Assembly (NCBI GenBank): GCA_035534435.1
Contig: DATLRX010000085.1
Location: forward strand, 1-40,460
From: Palsa-851 sp035534435
GTDB lineage: Bacteria; Chloroflexota; Dormibacteria; Aeolococcales; Aeolococcaceae
Reading direction: 5' to 3'
Length of the DNA stretch: 40,460 bases
Position numbers and translations under genes: made by a program. How positions within the stretch are numbered: position 1 is the stretch's first letter; each line of letters opens with the position of its first letter. Below the pieces are notes generated by a model. It saw only the letters and a program-made list of their open reading frames with translations. It did not search any database and was not told where the DNA came from. This document shows, piece by piece, positions 24,127-31,257 of the stretch.

Positions 24127-24879
24127 TCATCCTCCGGTTGGCCCAAACCGCTCGGTCTTGATTCGCGCCGGTTCGTGGCCGAGTTGCACGAGTGACTCCG
24201 CGACCGACTCGACGAGCGGCGTCGGCCCGCACACAAAGATCAACGGACGCTCGGCCGTTGACCACCCGAAGTCCGCGAGCATCGCCGAGTCGATCCGCCG
24301 GTCGTAGCCGGACCAGCCCTCCGGCTGCGCGCGTGTGAGCGTGTACGCGACCTCCAGGCCCGAGCGGTCTGCCGCGAGGCGATCGATCTCGTCGCGGTAG
24401 ATCACGTCGTCGAACGACCTCGCCGAGTAGAGCAGGCGGGCCGGGACGACGCTCCGACGAGCGGCGCGGTGCCGCAGCATCGCCATCAGGGGACAGACGC
24501 CCGACCCTCCGGCGATCAAGAGGATCGGACCGCCGAGGCTGACGTCCCAGACGAAATACCCGCCGATCGGCCCGCGCAGCTCGAGCCTGTCACCGATGCG
24601 GAGCTCACCCGCGAGGAACGGCGACACTTCGCCGTCATCGATTCGCTCGACGGTGATGGCGATGCGCTCCGACTCCGGGGGCGACGCGATCGAGTAGCTC
24701 CGCTGAGCCTGGTATCCGTCGGCGGCGGTGAGCCGGACATCGAGATGCTGACCCGCCTGATGACCCGGCCAGTCCGGGACGATCATGACGACGCTGCGCG
24801 CACTGCTGGTCTCGTCGAGAAGCTCGGCGACGTCCGCGGTGCGCCACGTCAGTCGCCGCTGTACCGCTGCTCCAACCAT
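24127..24879 (-). CDS. FAD/NAD(P)-binding ferredoxin reductase-like protein
   Basis: A 250-residue flavoprotein of the ferredoxin-NADP reductase superfamily. The FAD site is QRSYSIAS (RSYS 60-63), the nucleotide site GGSGVCP (124-130) and the C-terminal FVCGPTPLVESV. There is no 2Fe-2S domain, so it must pass electrons to a separate partner; the adjacent molybdopterin enzyme is the likely one. ATG 24879 lies within the last 31 nt of the molybdoenzyme gene, and its stop overlaps the DUF6510 gene, giving a tightly coupled three-gene set. It would move electrons between NAD(P)H and the molybdenum centre. Confidence 0.88.
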   Translation of the reverse strand: MVGAAVQRRLTWRTADVAELLDETSSARSVVMIVPDWPGHQAGQHLDVRLTAADGYQAQRSYSIASPPESERIAITVERIDDGEVSPFLAGELRIGDRLELRGPIGGYFVWDVSLGGPILLIAGGSGVCPLMAMLRHRAARRSVVPARLLYSARSFDDVIYRDEIDRLAADRSGLEVAYTLTRAQPEGWSGYDRRIDSAMLADFGWSTAERPLIFVCGPTPLVESVAESLVQLGHEPARIKTERFGPTGG

Positions 24880-25454
24880 GGATCCCCATACATGTGGTAG
24901 CCGTACGTCTCCCAGAACCCCGGGGCATCGTCGTTCATGAGCTGCAACCCGCGCACCCACTTCGCGCTCTTCCAGAAGTAGCGATGCGGCACGAGCAGCC
25001 GCGCGGGTCCACCGTGCTCCGGATCGAGGGGCTGGCCGTCGTAGGCGAACGCGATCCACGCCTTGCCACCGGTGAGGTCTTCCAACGGGAGGTTGGTGGT
25101 GTAGCCGCCGTCGCAGAACGCCATCGCGTACTCGGCCGCGGAGTCGACCTCCTCGAGAAGCGTGTCGAGCGACACGCCTTGCCAGTGCGTGTCGAACTTC
25201 GACCACTTGGTGACGCAGTGGATGTCGCGGGTGATCGACTCACTCGGAAGGTCGCGGAACTCCTTCCACGTCCAGCTCTTGACGTCGTCCACCTCGCCGG
25301 TGATCGAGAATGTCCAGTCGGCCGGTGGGGTGTGCGGTGTCGGCCCGGTCGACAGCACCGGAAAGCCCCGCTCCAGGTACTGCCCGGGTGGGAGGCGGTC
25401 ACCAACCGAACGATCGCGCGGCCTGCCTTTGAATCCTCGCGTGACGAATGACAT
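24849..25454 (-). CDS. Sulfite-oxidase-like molybdopterin-dependent oxidoreductase
   Basis: A 201-residue enzyme of the sulfite oxidase/MsrP molybdopterin fold. The molybdenum-ligating cysteine is Cys80 in RDIHCVTKWS, and the flanking motifs HWQGVSLDTLL, CDGGYTTNLPLEDL, HGGPARLLVPHRYFWKSAKWV are those of the family. It has no N-terminal Tat signal and no heme or dimerisation domain, so this is a compact cytosolic version. ATG 25454 follows GGAGG by 8 nt; a TTG at 25469 is possible. It is first of the set with the flavin reductase and DUF6510 genes. The substrate, an oxyanion or oxidised sulfur compound, is unknown. Confidence 0.9.
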   Translation of the reverse strand: MSFVTRGFKGRPRDRSVGDRLPPGQYLERGFPVLSTGPTPHTPPADWTFSITGEVDDVKSWTWKEFRDLPSESITRDIHCVTKWSKFDTHWQGVSLDTLLEEVDSAAEYAMAFCDGGYTTNLPLEDLTGGKAWIAFAYDGQPLDPEHGGPARLLVPHRYFWKSAKWVRGLQLMNDDAPGFWETYGYHMYGDPWLEQRYSGD

Positions 25455-25520
25455 CCCCGTGTCCTCCAAAGTCGAGCGCGCTCAGCGTACGCGAGGACAT
25501 CCGGTACCGGGGACGCGAAG

Positions 25521-25547
25521 ATGCCGGAGCAACGCTTGCTCCGGCAT
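25521..25547. terminator. Strong hairpin downstream of the phasin gene
   Basis: ATGCCGGAGCAA-N3-TTGCTCCGGCAT forms a perfect 12-bp stem in the gap between the phasin stop (25592) and the molybdoenzyme start (25454), both on the minus strand. It should isolate the two transcripts. Confidence 0.7.
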
Positions 25548-25566
25548 GGACGAGGTTCGTTCCACC

Positions 25567-25584
25567 GGCCGGCTCATGCCGGCC
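25567..25584. terminator. Second hairpin just after the phasin stop
   Basis: GGCCGGC-N4-GCCGGCC, a 7-bp perfect stem 7 nt past the phasin stop, in tandem with the longer hairpin at 25521. It may end transcription or stabilise the 3' end of an abundant mRNA. Confidence 0.45.
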
Positions 25585-25591
25585 GAAGCGG

Positions 25592-25861
25592 TCAGGCGGC
25601 CTGCTTGACGCCTGTCTTCGCGGGGTTGACGCCTGTGGCCTTGATCAGGCGAAGGGTCATGTCCCTCTGAGCGTCGATCACCTGGGTGACGAAGTCAAAG
25701 GACTGCTCGATGACCTCGGTGGTCGAGGGCTGCTTGATCTCGGTGCCGGCGGGCACGGCGCGAACGGCCTCGATGAGCTTTGCCTGCGACTCGCTGACGG
25801 TGTGCATGGCGGTGAGGAACTGCTTCTGCAACTGGTTGACGTAGGTCTGGTAGTCGGTCAT
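25592..25861 (-). CDS. Phasin-like PHA granule-associated protein
   Basis: An 89-residue, mostly helical amphipathic protein: TYVNQLQKQFLTAMHTVSES, then EVIEQSFDFVTQVIDAQRDM, ending with a Lys/Ala-rich tail. It has no transmembrane segment. The heptad-like pattern and short length fit phasins, which coat polyhydroxyalkanoate granules. ATG 25861 has AAGGAG 6 nt upstream. The assignment leans on context: a PhaC synthase, a PhaB-type reductase and a regulator are adjacent. It is divergent from the XRE regulator across a 115-nt region full of repeats, and followed by two hairpins. Confidence 0.72.
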   Translation of the reverse strand: MTDYQTYVNQLQKQFLTAMHTVSESQAKLIEAVRAVPAGTEIKQPSTTEVIEQSFDFVTQVIDAQRDMTLRLIKATGVNPAKTGVKQAA

Positions 25862-25898
25862 GGTGATCTCCTTCAGGTGATCCGGGTGGTTTGTCCTT

Positions 25899-25918
25899 GT
25901 GCTTAGTCTACCAAGCAC
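25899..25918. promoter_or_regulatory. Inverted repeat in the phasin/regulator promoter region
   Basis: GTGCTT-N8-AAGCAC forms a perfect inverted repeat upstream of the phasin. Inside and beside it, the octamer TACCAAGC occurs at 25909-25916 and again at 25953-25960, 44 bp apart (about four helical turns), on the same face of the DNA. Confidence 0.4.
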
Positions 25919-25933
25919 TCGCTGCTTTTGTCA

Positions 25934-25951
25934 ACCATCGCGACAGATGGT
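25934..25951. promoter_or_regulatory. 18-bp operator-like palindrome between phasin and XRE regulator
   Basis: ACCATC-N6-GATGGT is a perfect inverted repeat midway between the divergent genes, of the size expected for an XRE dimer. It lies about 26-43 nt before the regulator's start, over the region where its promoter must be. Confidence 0.55.
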
Positions 25952-25963
25952 GTACCAAGCGCA

Positions 25964-25969
25964 TAGGAT
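25964..25969 (+). promoter_or_regulatory. -10 box for leaderless transcription of the XRE regulator
   Basis: TAGGAT ends 7 nt before ATG 25977. The hexamer is repeated with a one-base overlap at 25969-25974. No separate Shine-Dalgarno is evident at good spacing. Confidence 0.4.
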
Positions 25970-25976
25970 AGGATAC

Positions 25977-26645
25977 ATGCCAACTCCAACCCCCCCGTTC
26001 CGTTCCGTGGGCGACTTCATCCGGGCTCAGCGCGAGCTCATGTCCCTCTCGATGCGTCAGCTCGCCGAGATGGCGCAGGTCTCGAACCCGTACCTGAGCC
26101 AGATCGAGCGCGGCGTGTACAAGCCGTCCGCACAGGTCCTCAAGGGCATCGCCGACGCGCTCGACATGTCCGCGGAGACCCTCTATCGCGAGGCGGGCCT
26201 CCTCGACGATTCAGTTGAGCGGCCGGCCCTGTCGGTGGAGGAGGCGATCCGCGTCGACCTGCGCCTGACCCACGAGGGCAAGCAGGCGTTGATCCAGGTT
26301 TACCAGGGCCTCGTTGCGGCGCAGCCTGCCACTGAGCCGTCTTCTCGGGCGCCGATGGCTTCGCGGGCGCCTGAGGCGACGGCGTCCGTTACCCGGCGGG
26401 CGGGGACCCGGACGGTGCGCAAGGCGCCGACAGGAGCCGGTGCTGCGAGCAGGACCCGGACCGCCAAGCCCGTACGCAAGGCCCCGGCAGCAGCGACGGC
26501 GCGCAAGAACAAGTCGGCGGCGACGACGGTCAGGAGCACGTCCGCAAGGGCGCGCAAGTCCGCGACCGCAAGAACGCCGAAGAGCCCCGCGACCGTGAAG
26601 CCGGCCCGCAAGGCCCCGGCCAAGTCCACGCGCCGCAGCCGCTAG
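25977..26645 (+). CDS. XRE-family regulator with histone-H1-like basic tail
   Basis: A 222-residue protein. Residues ~10-70 form a standard XRE helix-turn-helix: DFIRAQRELMSLSMRQLAEM, AQVSNPYLSQIERGVYKPS, LKGIADALDMSAETLY. A short linker with acidic residues follows, then from ~120 to the end the chain is almost entirely Ala, Lys, Arg, Pro, Ser and Thr, with the motif RKAP three times (VRKAPT, VRKAPA, ARKAPA). Such tails resemble histone H1 and the DNA-binding tail of pseudomonad PhaF. It probably represses the divergent phasin gene and itself, and may sense granules or bind DNA non-specifically. Its stop codon overlaps the PhaC stop on the other strand. Confidence 0.82.
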   Translation: MPTPTPPFRSVGDFIRAQRELMSLSMRQLAEMAQVSNPYLSQIERGVYKPSAQVLKGIADALDMSAETLYREAGLLDDSVERPALSVEEAIRVDLRLTHEGKQALIQVYQGLVAAQPATEPSSRAPMASRAPEATASVTRRAGTRTVRKAPTGAGAASRTRTAKPVRKAPAAATARKNKSAATTVRSTSARARKSATARTPKSPATVKPARKAPAKSTRRSR

Positions 26646-28405
26646 CCGCGAGCCCGCTTCGGACGGCCTTTCGCCGGCGTCTCGCGCTTGGCCGCCACCG
26701 CGCCGGTTCGGAACGGGCGCCCTTCCTCGCCCTTGACATAGCTCCCGGGCCCGGGCTCGCCGCGCGGCATCGCCGGTGGCTTGACGAGCGGTCCTGATCT
26801 CTCGGCCGCCCACGCAACCCAGTCGTCCCACCAGCTGCCCTGCACGCGCTCGGCGCCGGAGCGCCAGGTCTCGGCGTCCATCGCCGGGCCCACACGCGGG
26901 CTGGTCCAGTACGCAGCCTTGGCGTTGCCCGGAGGATTCACGATGCCGGCGACGTGCCCGCTCGTGCTCAGCGTGTACCGCACCGGACCGCCGACGTGGT
27001 GGCTGATGAGATACGAGCCCTTCCACGGCGCGATGTGGTCGTTCTCCGCGCCCAGCACATACAGCGGCTGCTTGATCTTGCGCAGGTCGATGGGCGTGTC
27101 GCAGATGCGGAACGCACCCGGCCGGACAAGCAGGTTGTCGACGTAGCAGGCCTTCAGGTATTGCGTGTGCATCGCGGCCGGCATGTTCGTGCTGTCGCCG
27201 TTCCACGCGAGCAGGTCGAACGCCGGTGGGGTCTTCCCCATGTACCAGTTGTTGACGACGTAGGACCAGACGAGGTCGTTGCCGCGCAGCCAGTCGAACG
27301 TCTGCGCCATCGTCGATGCTTCCAGGTATCCGCGCTTGGCGATGTTCTTCTCGAGCCGCCTGACGCTGGCTCGATCCGCGAACACGCCAAGATTCCCCGG
27401 CACGCTGAAGTCGACCAGCGTGTTCGTCAACGTCATCCATCCGACCCGCTTGCTCTGGCCCTGGGCCGCGAGATGCGCAAGCCCGATCGTCGACATCGTT
27501 CCCCCGAGGCAGAGACCGACGATGTTGACCGCCGGCGAGCCCGTGATCGCCTGGACCTCATCGATCGCCGCGATGAGACCCAGGCGGAGATAGTCGTCCC
27601 AGCTCACGGTGCTCATCGACGCATCGGGGTTGCGGTAGCTGATGCAGAACACCGTGAAGCCGTGTTGCACCGCGTACTCGATGAAGGACCGTCCCGGCGC
27701 GAGATCCATGATGTAGTACTTGTTGATCCACGGCGGGCTGCACACGATGGGCTGAGCATGCACCTGCTCGGTCTGCGGCTTGTACATGAGCAGCTCGATG
27801 AGATCGTTGCGCATCACCACACGGCACGGCGTGGCCGCCATGTTCTCACCGAGGACGAAGCCGGTCGCATCGACCTGGCGCGGCCGCCCCGCATTGTGCA
27901 TCAGGTCATCGACGAAATTGGCCGCCCCCGCAACGAGACTCTGACCGCCGGTGTCGAACGCCTCCTTCCACACCGCCGGATTCGCCCACGGCAGGTTGCT
28001 CGGCGATGCGGCGTCGAGCATCATCCCGAGCGCGAACTGCGCCTTCCGTCGGTTCGACGGGCTCGCGTGCGACGACTCGAGCATCGAGCCGGCCCACCGC
28101 ACCGTCTCGAGGTAACTCTCGGCCGCGGCACGAAAGAACGGGTTGATCTGCCACGCCCTGTCGCTGAAGCGCTGATCGCCGGGCGCCAGCTTATCGTCGT
28201 CCCGCCGCCCGAGGGTGCGGCGCAACGCTCGCATCCCGACACCGGCCTGGCCCACCGACAGATCCGCGACCGCCCGCGCGAAGTGCAGCGGACGCCGCAC
28301 CGCGTCGGATCGAACGACGTCGCGGAGCGCGCCGCTGAAGTCGCTCGGATCCACTCTGGCGAGCAGCGCCGTATACGCCGCATCCTCGGTTGCGTCCTCG
28401 ATCAC
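26642..28405 (-). CDS. phaC: Polyhydroxyalkanoate synthase (class I type)
   Basis: A 587-residue PHA polymerase. The lipase-like box is GLCLGG with nucleophile Cys299; catalytic partners are Asp456 (GAENDHIAP) and His484 (STSGHVAGIVNPP). The N-terminal PhaC domain is seen at RFSDRAWQINPFFRAAAESY, and the conserved SPPWINKYYIMDL precedes the core. Length fits class I, which needs no PhaE/PhaR partner. It joins (R)-3-hydroxyacyl-CoA units into polyester on the granule surface. The start is GTG 28405, 7 nt after the reductase stop; no in-frame ATG fits and the ribosome binding site is weak, so coupling to the upstream gene is likely. Its 3' end shares CTAG with the convergent regulator's stop. 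Confidence 0.93.
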   Translation of the reverse strand: MIEDATEDAAYTALLARVDPSDFSGALRDVVRSDAVRRPLHFARAVADLSVGQAGVGMRALRRTLGRRDDDKLAPGDQRFSDRAWQINPFFRAAAESYLETVRWAGSMLESSHASPSNRRKAQFALGMMLDAASPSNLPWANPAVWKEAFDTGGQSLVAGAANFVDDLMHNAGRPRQVDATGFVLGENMAATPCRVVMRNDLIELLMYKPQTEQVHAQPIVCSPPWINKYYIMDLAPGRSFIEYAVQHGFTVFCISYRNPDASMSTVSWDDYLRLGLIAAIDEVQAITGSPAVNIVGLCLGGTMSTIGLAHLAAQGQSKRVGWMTLTNTLVDFSVPGNLGVFADRASVRRLEKNIAKRGYLEASTMAQTFDWLRGNDLVWSYVVNNWYMGKTPPAFDLLAWNGDSTNMPAAMHTQYLKACYVDNLLVRPGAFRICDTPIDLRKIKQPLYVLGAENDHIAPWKGSYLISHHVGGPVRYTLSTSGHVAGIVNPPGNAKAAYWTSPRVGPAMDAETWRSGAERVQGSWWDDWVAWAAERSGPLVKPPAMPRGEPGPGSYVKGEEGRPFRTGAVAAKRETPAKGRPKRARG

Positions 28406-28412
28406 GAGCGGC

Positions 28413-29180
28413 TCACGTGAACATGCCTCCGTTGACCGTGTAGAGCGCGCCGGTGATGTATGACGACTCGTCCTCGAGCAGGAAGCGGACGACACGCGCA
28501 ACCTCATCGGGTCTGCCGAGGCGGCGCAGTGGCACTTTGTTGATGATGACCTCCAGGATGTGCTGTGGGATCGCGGCCACCATCTCGGTTTCGATGAAAC
28601 CCGGTGCCACGCAGTTGACCGTGATGCCCTTGCGCGCCGTCTCGAGCGCGAGGCTCTGCGTGAGGCCGAGCAGAGCCGCCTTCGATGCCGCGTAGTTGGC
28701 CTGGCCGATGTTCCCGGTCTGCCCGATCACCGAGCTGACGTTGACGATGCGACCGCTGCCGCGCTCGAGCATGTGATCGAGGACCGCCTTGATCATGAAG
28801 AAAGCACCGGAGACGTTGATACGCAGCACCGACTGCCAGTCGTCAACGCTCATCTTGCGCACCGTCTTGTCGATGGTGATGCCGGCGTTGTTGACGAGGA
28901 AGTCGACCCGCCCGTGTGTTTCCAGCACCTCATCGGCGACACGGCGGCAGTCGTCCTCCTCGCCGACGTTGCCCTGGTGCACGGAGATCGACTCCCCTCG
29001 GGAGGTCAGCTGCTCGCGCAGTTGCTTCGCGGACTCGGCATCACGGTTGTAGCCCGCAGCGACGTGCGCGCCGAGCTTGGCCAGTTCGACGGTGATCGCG
29101 GCGCCGATTCCCCTCGTACCGCCCGTGACGATCGCGACCTTTCCGGAGAACGGACGTGCGGCAGTTCCCAGCGCAGCCAT
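28413..29180 (-). CDS. phaB: SDR-family acetoacetyl-CoA reductase-like protein
   Basis: A 255-residue short-chain dehydrogenase. TGGTRGIG (19-26) binds NADP(H), NNAG follows at ~97-100, and the catalytic Ser-Tyr-Lys set is in VSSVIGQ and YAASKAA. The closing SSYITGALYTVNGGMFT is typical of the FabG/PhaB branch. Position directly before phaC supports reduction of 3-ketoacyl-CoA to (R)-3-hydroxyacyl-CoA, though a FabG-like role cannot be excluded. On the minus strand TACGAT lies 8 nt before the ATG and there is no Shine-Dalgarno, so the transcript is probably leaderless. The promoter region is shared with ftsH, 48 nt in all. Confidence 0.88.
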   Translation of the reverse strand: MAALGTAARPFSGKVAIVTGGTRGIGAAITVELAKLGAHVAAGYNRDAESAKQLREQLTSRGESISVHQGNVGEEDDCRRVADEVLETHGRVDFLVNNAGITIDKTVRKMSVDDWQSVLRINVSGAFFMIKAVLDHMLERGSGRIVNVSSVIGQTGNIGQANYAASKAALLGLTQSLALETARKGITVNCVAPGFIETEMVAAIPQHILEVIINKVPLRRLGRPDEVARVVRFLLEDESSYITGALYTVNGGMFT

Positions 29181-29188
29181 GGCAAGTC

Positions 29189-29194
29189 ATCGTA
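29189..29194 (-). promoter_or_regulatory. -10 box of the phaB-phaC operon
   Basis: TACGAT on the minus strand ends 8 nt before ATG 29180, back to back with the ftsH promoter. No good -35 hexamer is visible. Confidence 0.4.
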
Positions 29195-29216
29195 GTGCCT
29201 CTCCACCAACCTCCGC

Positions 29217-29222
29217 TAGGCT
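29217..29222 (+). promoter_or_regulatory. -10 box for leaderless transcription of ftsH
   Basis: TAGGCT ends 6 nt before ATG 29229, the same hexamer and spacing as at the TetR gene (18808). Confidence 0.45.
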
Positions 29223-29228
29223 AGGCCG

Positions 29229-31208
29229 ATGGCAACCAACCCGAGGAGCCGTCCCCCGTCGCAGCCGTCGCCGCGTGGCGGGCAGCCACCCACGGGTCTT
29301 CCCGGCTACAACCCGATCCGCTGGGGGCGTTTCTGGCTCATCTTCGCCGTGCTGCTCCTGGTCAACATCATCATCAGCACGATCATCCAGAACGCCAACC
29401 AGCCCAAAACGATCACGATCCCCTACGACGTCTTCGTCGCGCAGGTCGACGCCGGCAACGTGGTGAACATCACCGCAACCGGAGACTCGATCACCGGTGT
29501 CACGAGGACGGCGATCAGTGGCGGATCGGGCCAGCCCAAGGCAACCAACTTCGCGACGCAAAGGCCGTCGTTCGCGAACGACAACCTCGAGGCGGACCTC
29601 ATCAAGAACAAGGTGAGCATCCTCGCGGAGCCGACGAATCCACCGACGCCGCTGTGGGAGACGTTGCTCTTCAGCTTCGGGCCGACGATCCTCCTCGTCT
29701 TCGGCTTCATCTATCTCATGCGCCGGAGTACGGCCGCGCTCGGTGGTGGTGGTGGTGGCGGCGGCGGCATCCTGGGACGCTTCGGCCAGAGCGGCGCTCG
29801 CCTCTTCGACGCCGAGAAGCCGGGGGCGACGTTCGCCGACGTGGCGGGCATCGACGAGGTCAAAGCTGAATTGGTCGAGATTGTCGATTTCCTGAAGCAA
29901 CCCGAGAAGTATCAGCGGCTCGGTGGCACCGTCCCCAAGGGCGTGCTGCTGATCGGCGCGCCCGGTACCGGCAAGACCCTGCTCGCCCGCGCCGTCGCCG
30001 GCGAGGCGGGCGTGCCGTTCTTCTCGATCTCGGCGGCGGAGTTCATCGAAGCGATCGTCGGCGTCGGCGCGTCTCGCGTGCGCGATCTGTTCACCAAGGC
30101 TCGCGCGGCCGCTCCGGCGATCGTGTTCATCGACGAGCTCGACGCCATCGGCCGCTCCCGCTCGACGGGACTGCGGTTCGGGGGCAACGAGGAACAGGAG
30201 CAGACGCTCAACCAGATCCTGACGGAGATGGACGGGTTCGATCCGCACGAGGGAGTCATCGTGCTTGCCGCCACCAACCGAGCCGATGTGCTCGACGCGG
30301 CACTGCTCCGTCCAGGCCGTTTCGATCGCCGCGTCACGGTGCCGTTCCCGGATCGGCGTGGACGGGCGGCGATCCTGCGGATTCACACCGTGCACATCCC
30401 GCTGTCGACCGACGTGGACCTCGACGCCATCGCGTCGCAGACCGCCGGCATGGTCGGCGCCGACCTGCGCAACCTTGCCAATGAGGCGGCGCTCGCCGCG
30501 GCGCGCCGGGATGCGTCGACCGTGACGGAGATGGACTTCACGGATGCGCTCGAGAAGGTCGAACTCGGCTCGGAACGGAAGCTCTCACTGAGCCCGCAGG
30601 ACCGCGAGCGCATCGCATGCCACGAGTCCGGTCACGCGTTGCTCGGACTGCTCCTTCCCGGCGCCGATCCCGTGCGCCGCGTCTCGATCATCCCTCGCGG
30701 CCAGGCCCTCGGGGCCACCGTGCAGACACCTGTCGACGATCGCTTCAACTATGGGGAGGAGTATCTGCGCGGCCGCATCACCGGCGCGCTCGGGGGCCGT
30801 GCCGCCGAGCAGATCGTGTACGGCGTCGTCACCACGGGAGCGGAGAGCGACCTGCGCATCGTGACGGCGATCGCACGTCAGATGGTGACGCGCTGGGGTA
30901 TGAGCCCGAAGGTCGGAGCGCTGAACCTCGCCGACGATGCCGACGCGCACTCGATGACCATGACGAAGCCGTACAGCGAGGACACCGCCGCGTTGATCGA
31001 CGAGGAGGTGAAGCGCATCTCCGACGAGTGCCTCGCGCAGGCGGTGGAGATGCTGACGCAGCACCGCGACAAGCTCGATGCGCTGGTGCGTGCGCTGCTC
31101 GAGCACGACACACTCGGCGAGGACGACATCCTGCGCGTCGCCGGGATCCAGCCGGTGGAAGCGCCGGCGCTGGAGCAGTCTCCGGGCGGGGTGCCGATCG
31201 CCCCTTAG
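29229..31208 (+). CDS. ftsH: ATP-dependent zinc metalloprotease FtsH
   Basis: A 659-residue membrane-anchored AAA+ protease. Two spans (about residues 36-55 and 150-167) flank an external domain of ~90 residues; a nine-glycine run follows. Walker A is GAPGTGKT (243-250), the arginine-finger region is RPGRFDRR, and the zinc site is HESGH (His465, Glu466, His469) with Asp541 as third ligand. It degrades unassembled membrane proteins and short-lived regulators. One oddity: the pore-loop motif, MFVG in E. coli, reads AIVG with Ile276 replacing the aromatic residue. The gene is divergent from phaB and followed 49 nt later by a GT39-type gene. Confidence 0.95.
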   Translation: MATNPRSRPPSQPSPRGGQPPTGLPGYNPIRWGRFWLIFAVLLLVNIIISTIIQNANQPKTITIPYDVFVAQVDAGNVVNITATGDSITGVTRTAISGGSGQPKATNFATQRPSFANDNLEADLIKNKVSILAEPTNPPTPLWETLLFSFGPTILLVFGFIYLMRRSTAALGGGGGGGGGILGRFGQSGARLFDAEKPGATFADVAGIDEVKAELVEIVDFLKQPEKYQRLGGTVPKGVLLIGAPGTGKTLLARAVAGEAGVPFFSISAAEFIEAIVGVGASRVRDLFTKARAAAPAIVFIDELDAIGRSRSTGLRFGGNEEQEQTLNQILTEMDGFDPHEGVIVLAATNRADVLDAALLRPGRFDRRVTVPFPDRRGRAAILRIHTVHIPLSTDVDLDAIASQTAGMVGADLRNLANEAALAAARRDASTVTEMDFTDALEKVELGSERKLSLSPQDRERIACHESGHALLGLLLPGADPVRRVSIIPRGQALGATVQTPVDDRFNYGEEYLRGRITGALGGRAAEQIVYGVVTTGAESDLRIVTAIARQMVTRWGMSPKVGALNLADDADAHSMTMTKPYSEDTAALIDEEVKRISDECLAQAVEMLTQHRDKLDALVRALLEHDTLGEDDILRVAGIQPVEAPALEQSPGGVPIAP

Positions 31209-31257
31209 GCGAAACGAGCGCATGCTGTCATGGGGAGTCGATTGAGCCGATGACTGC

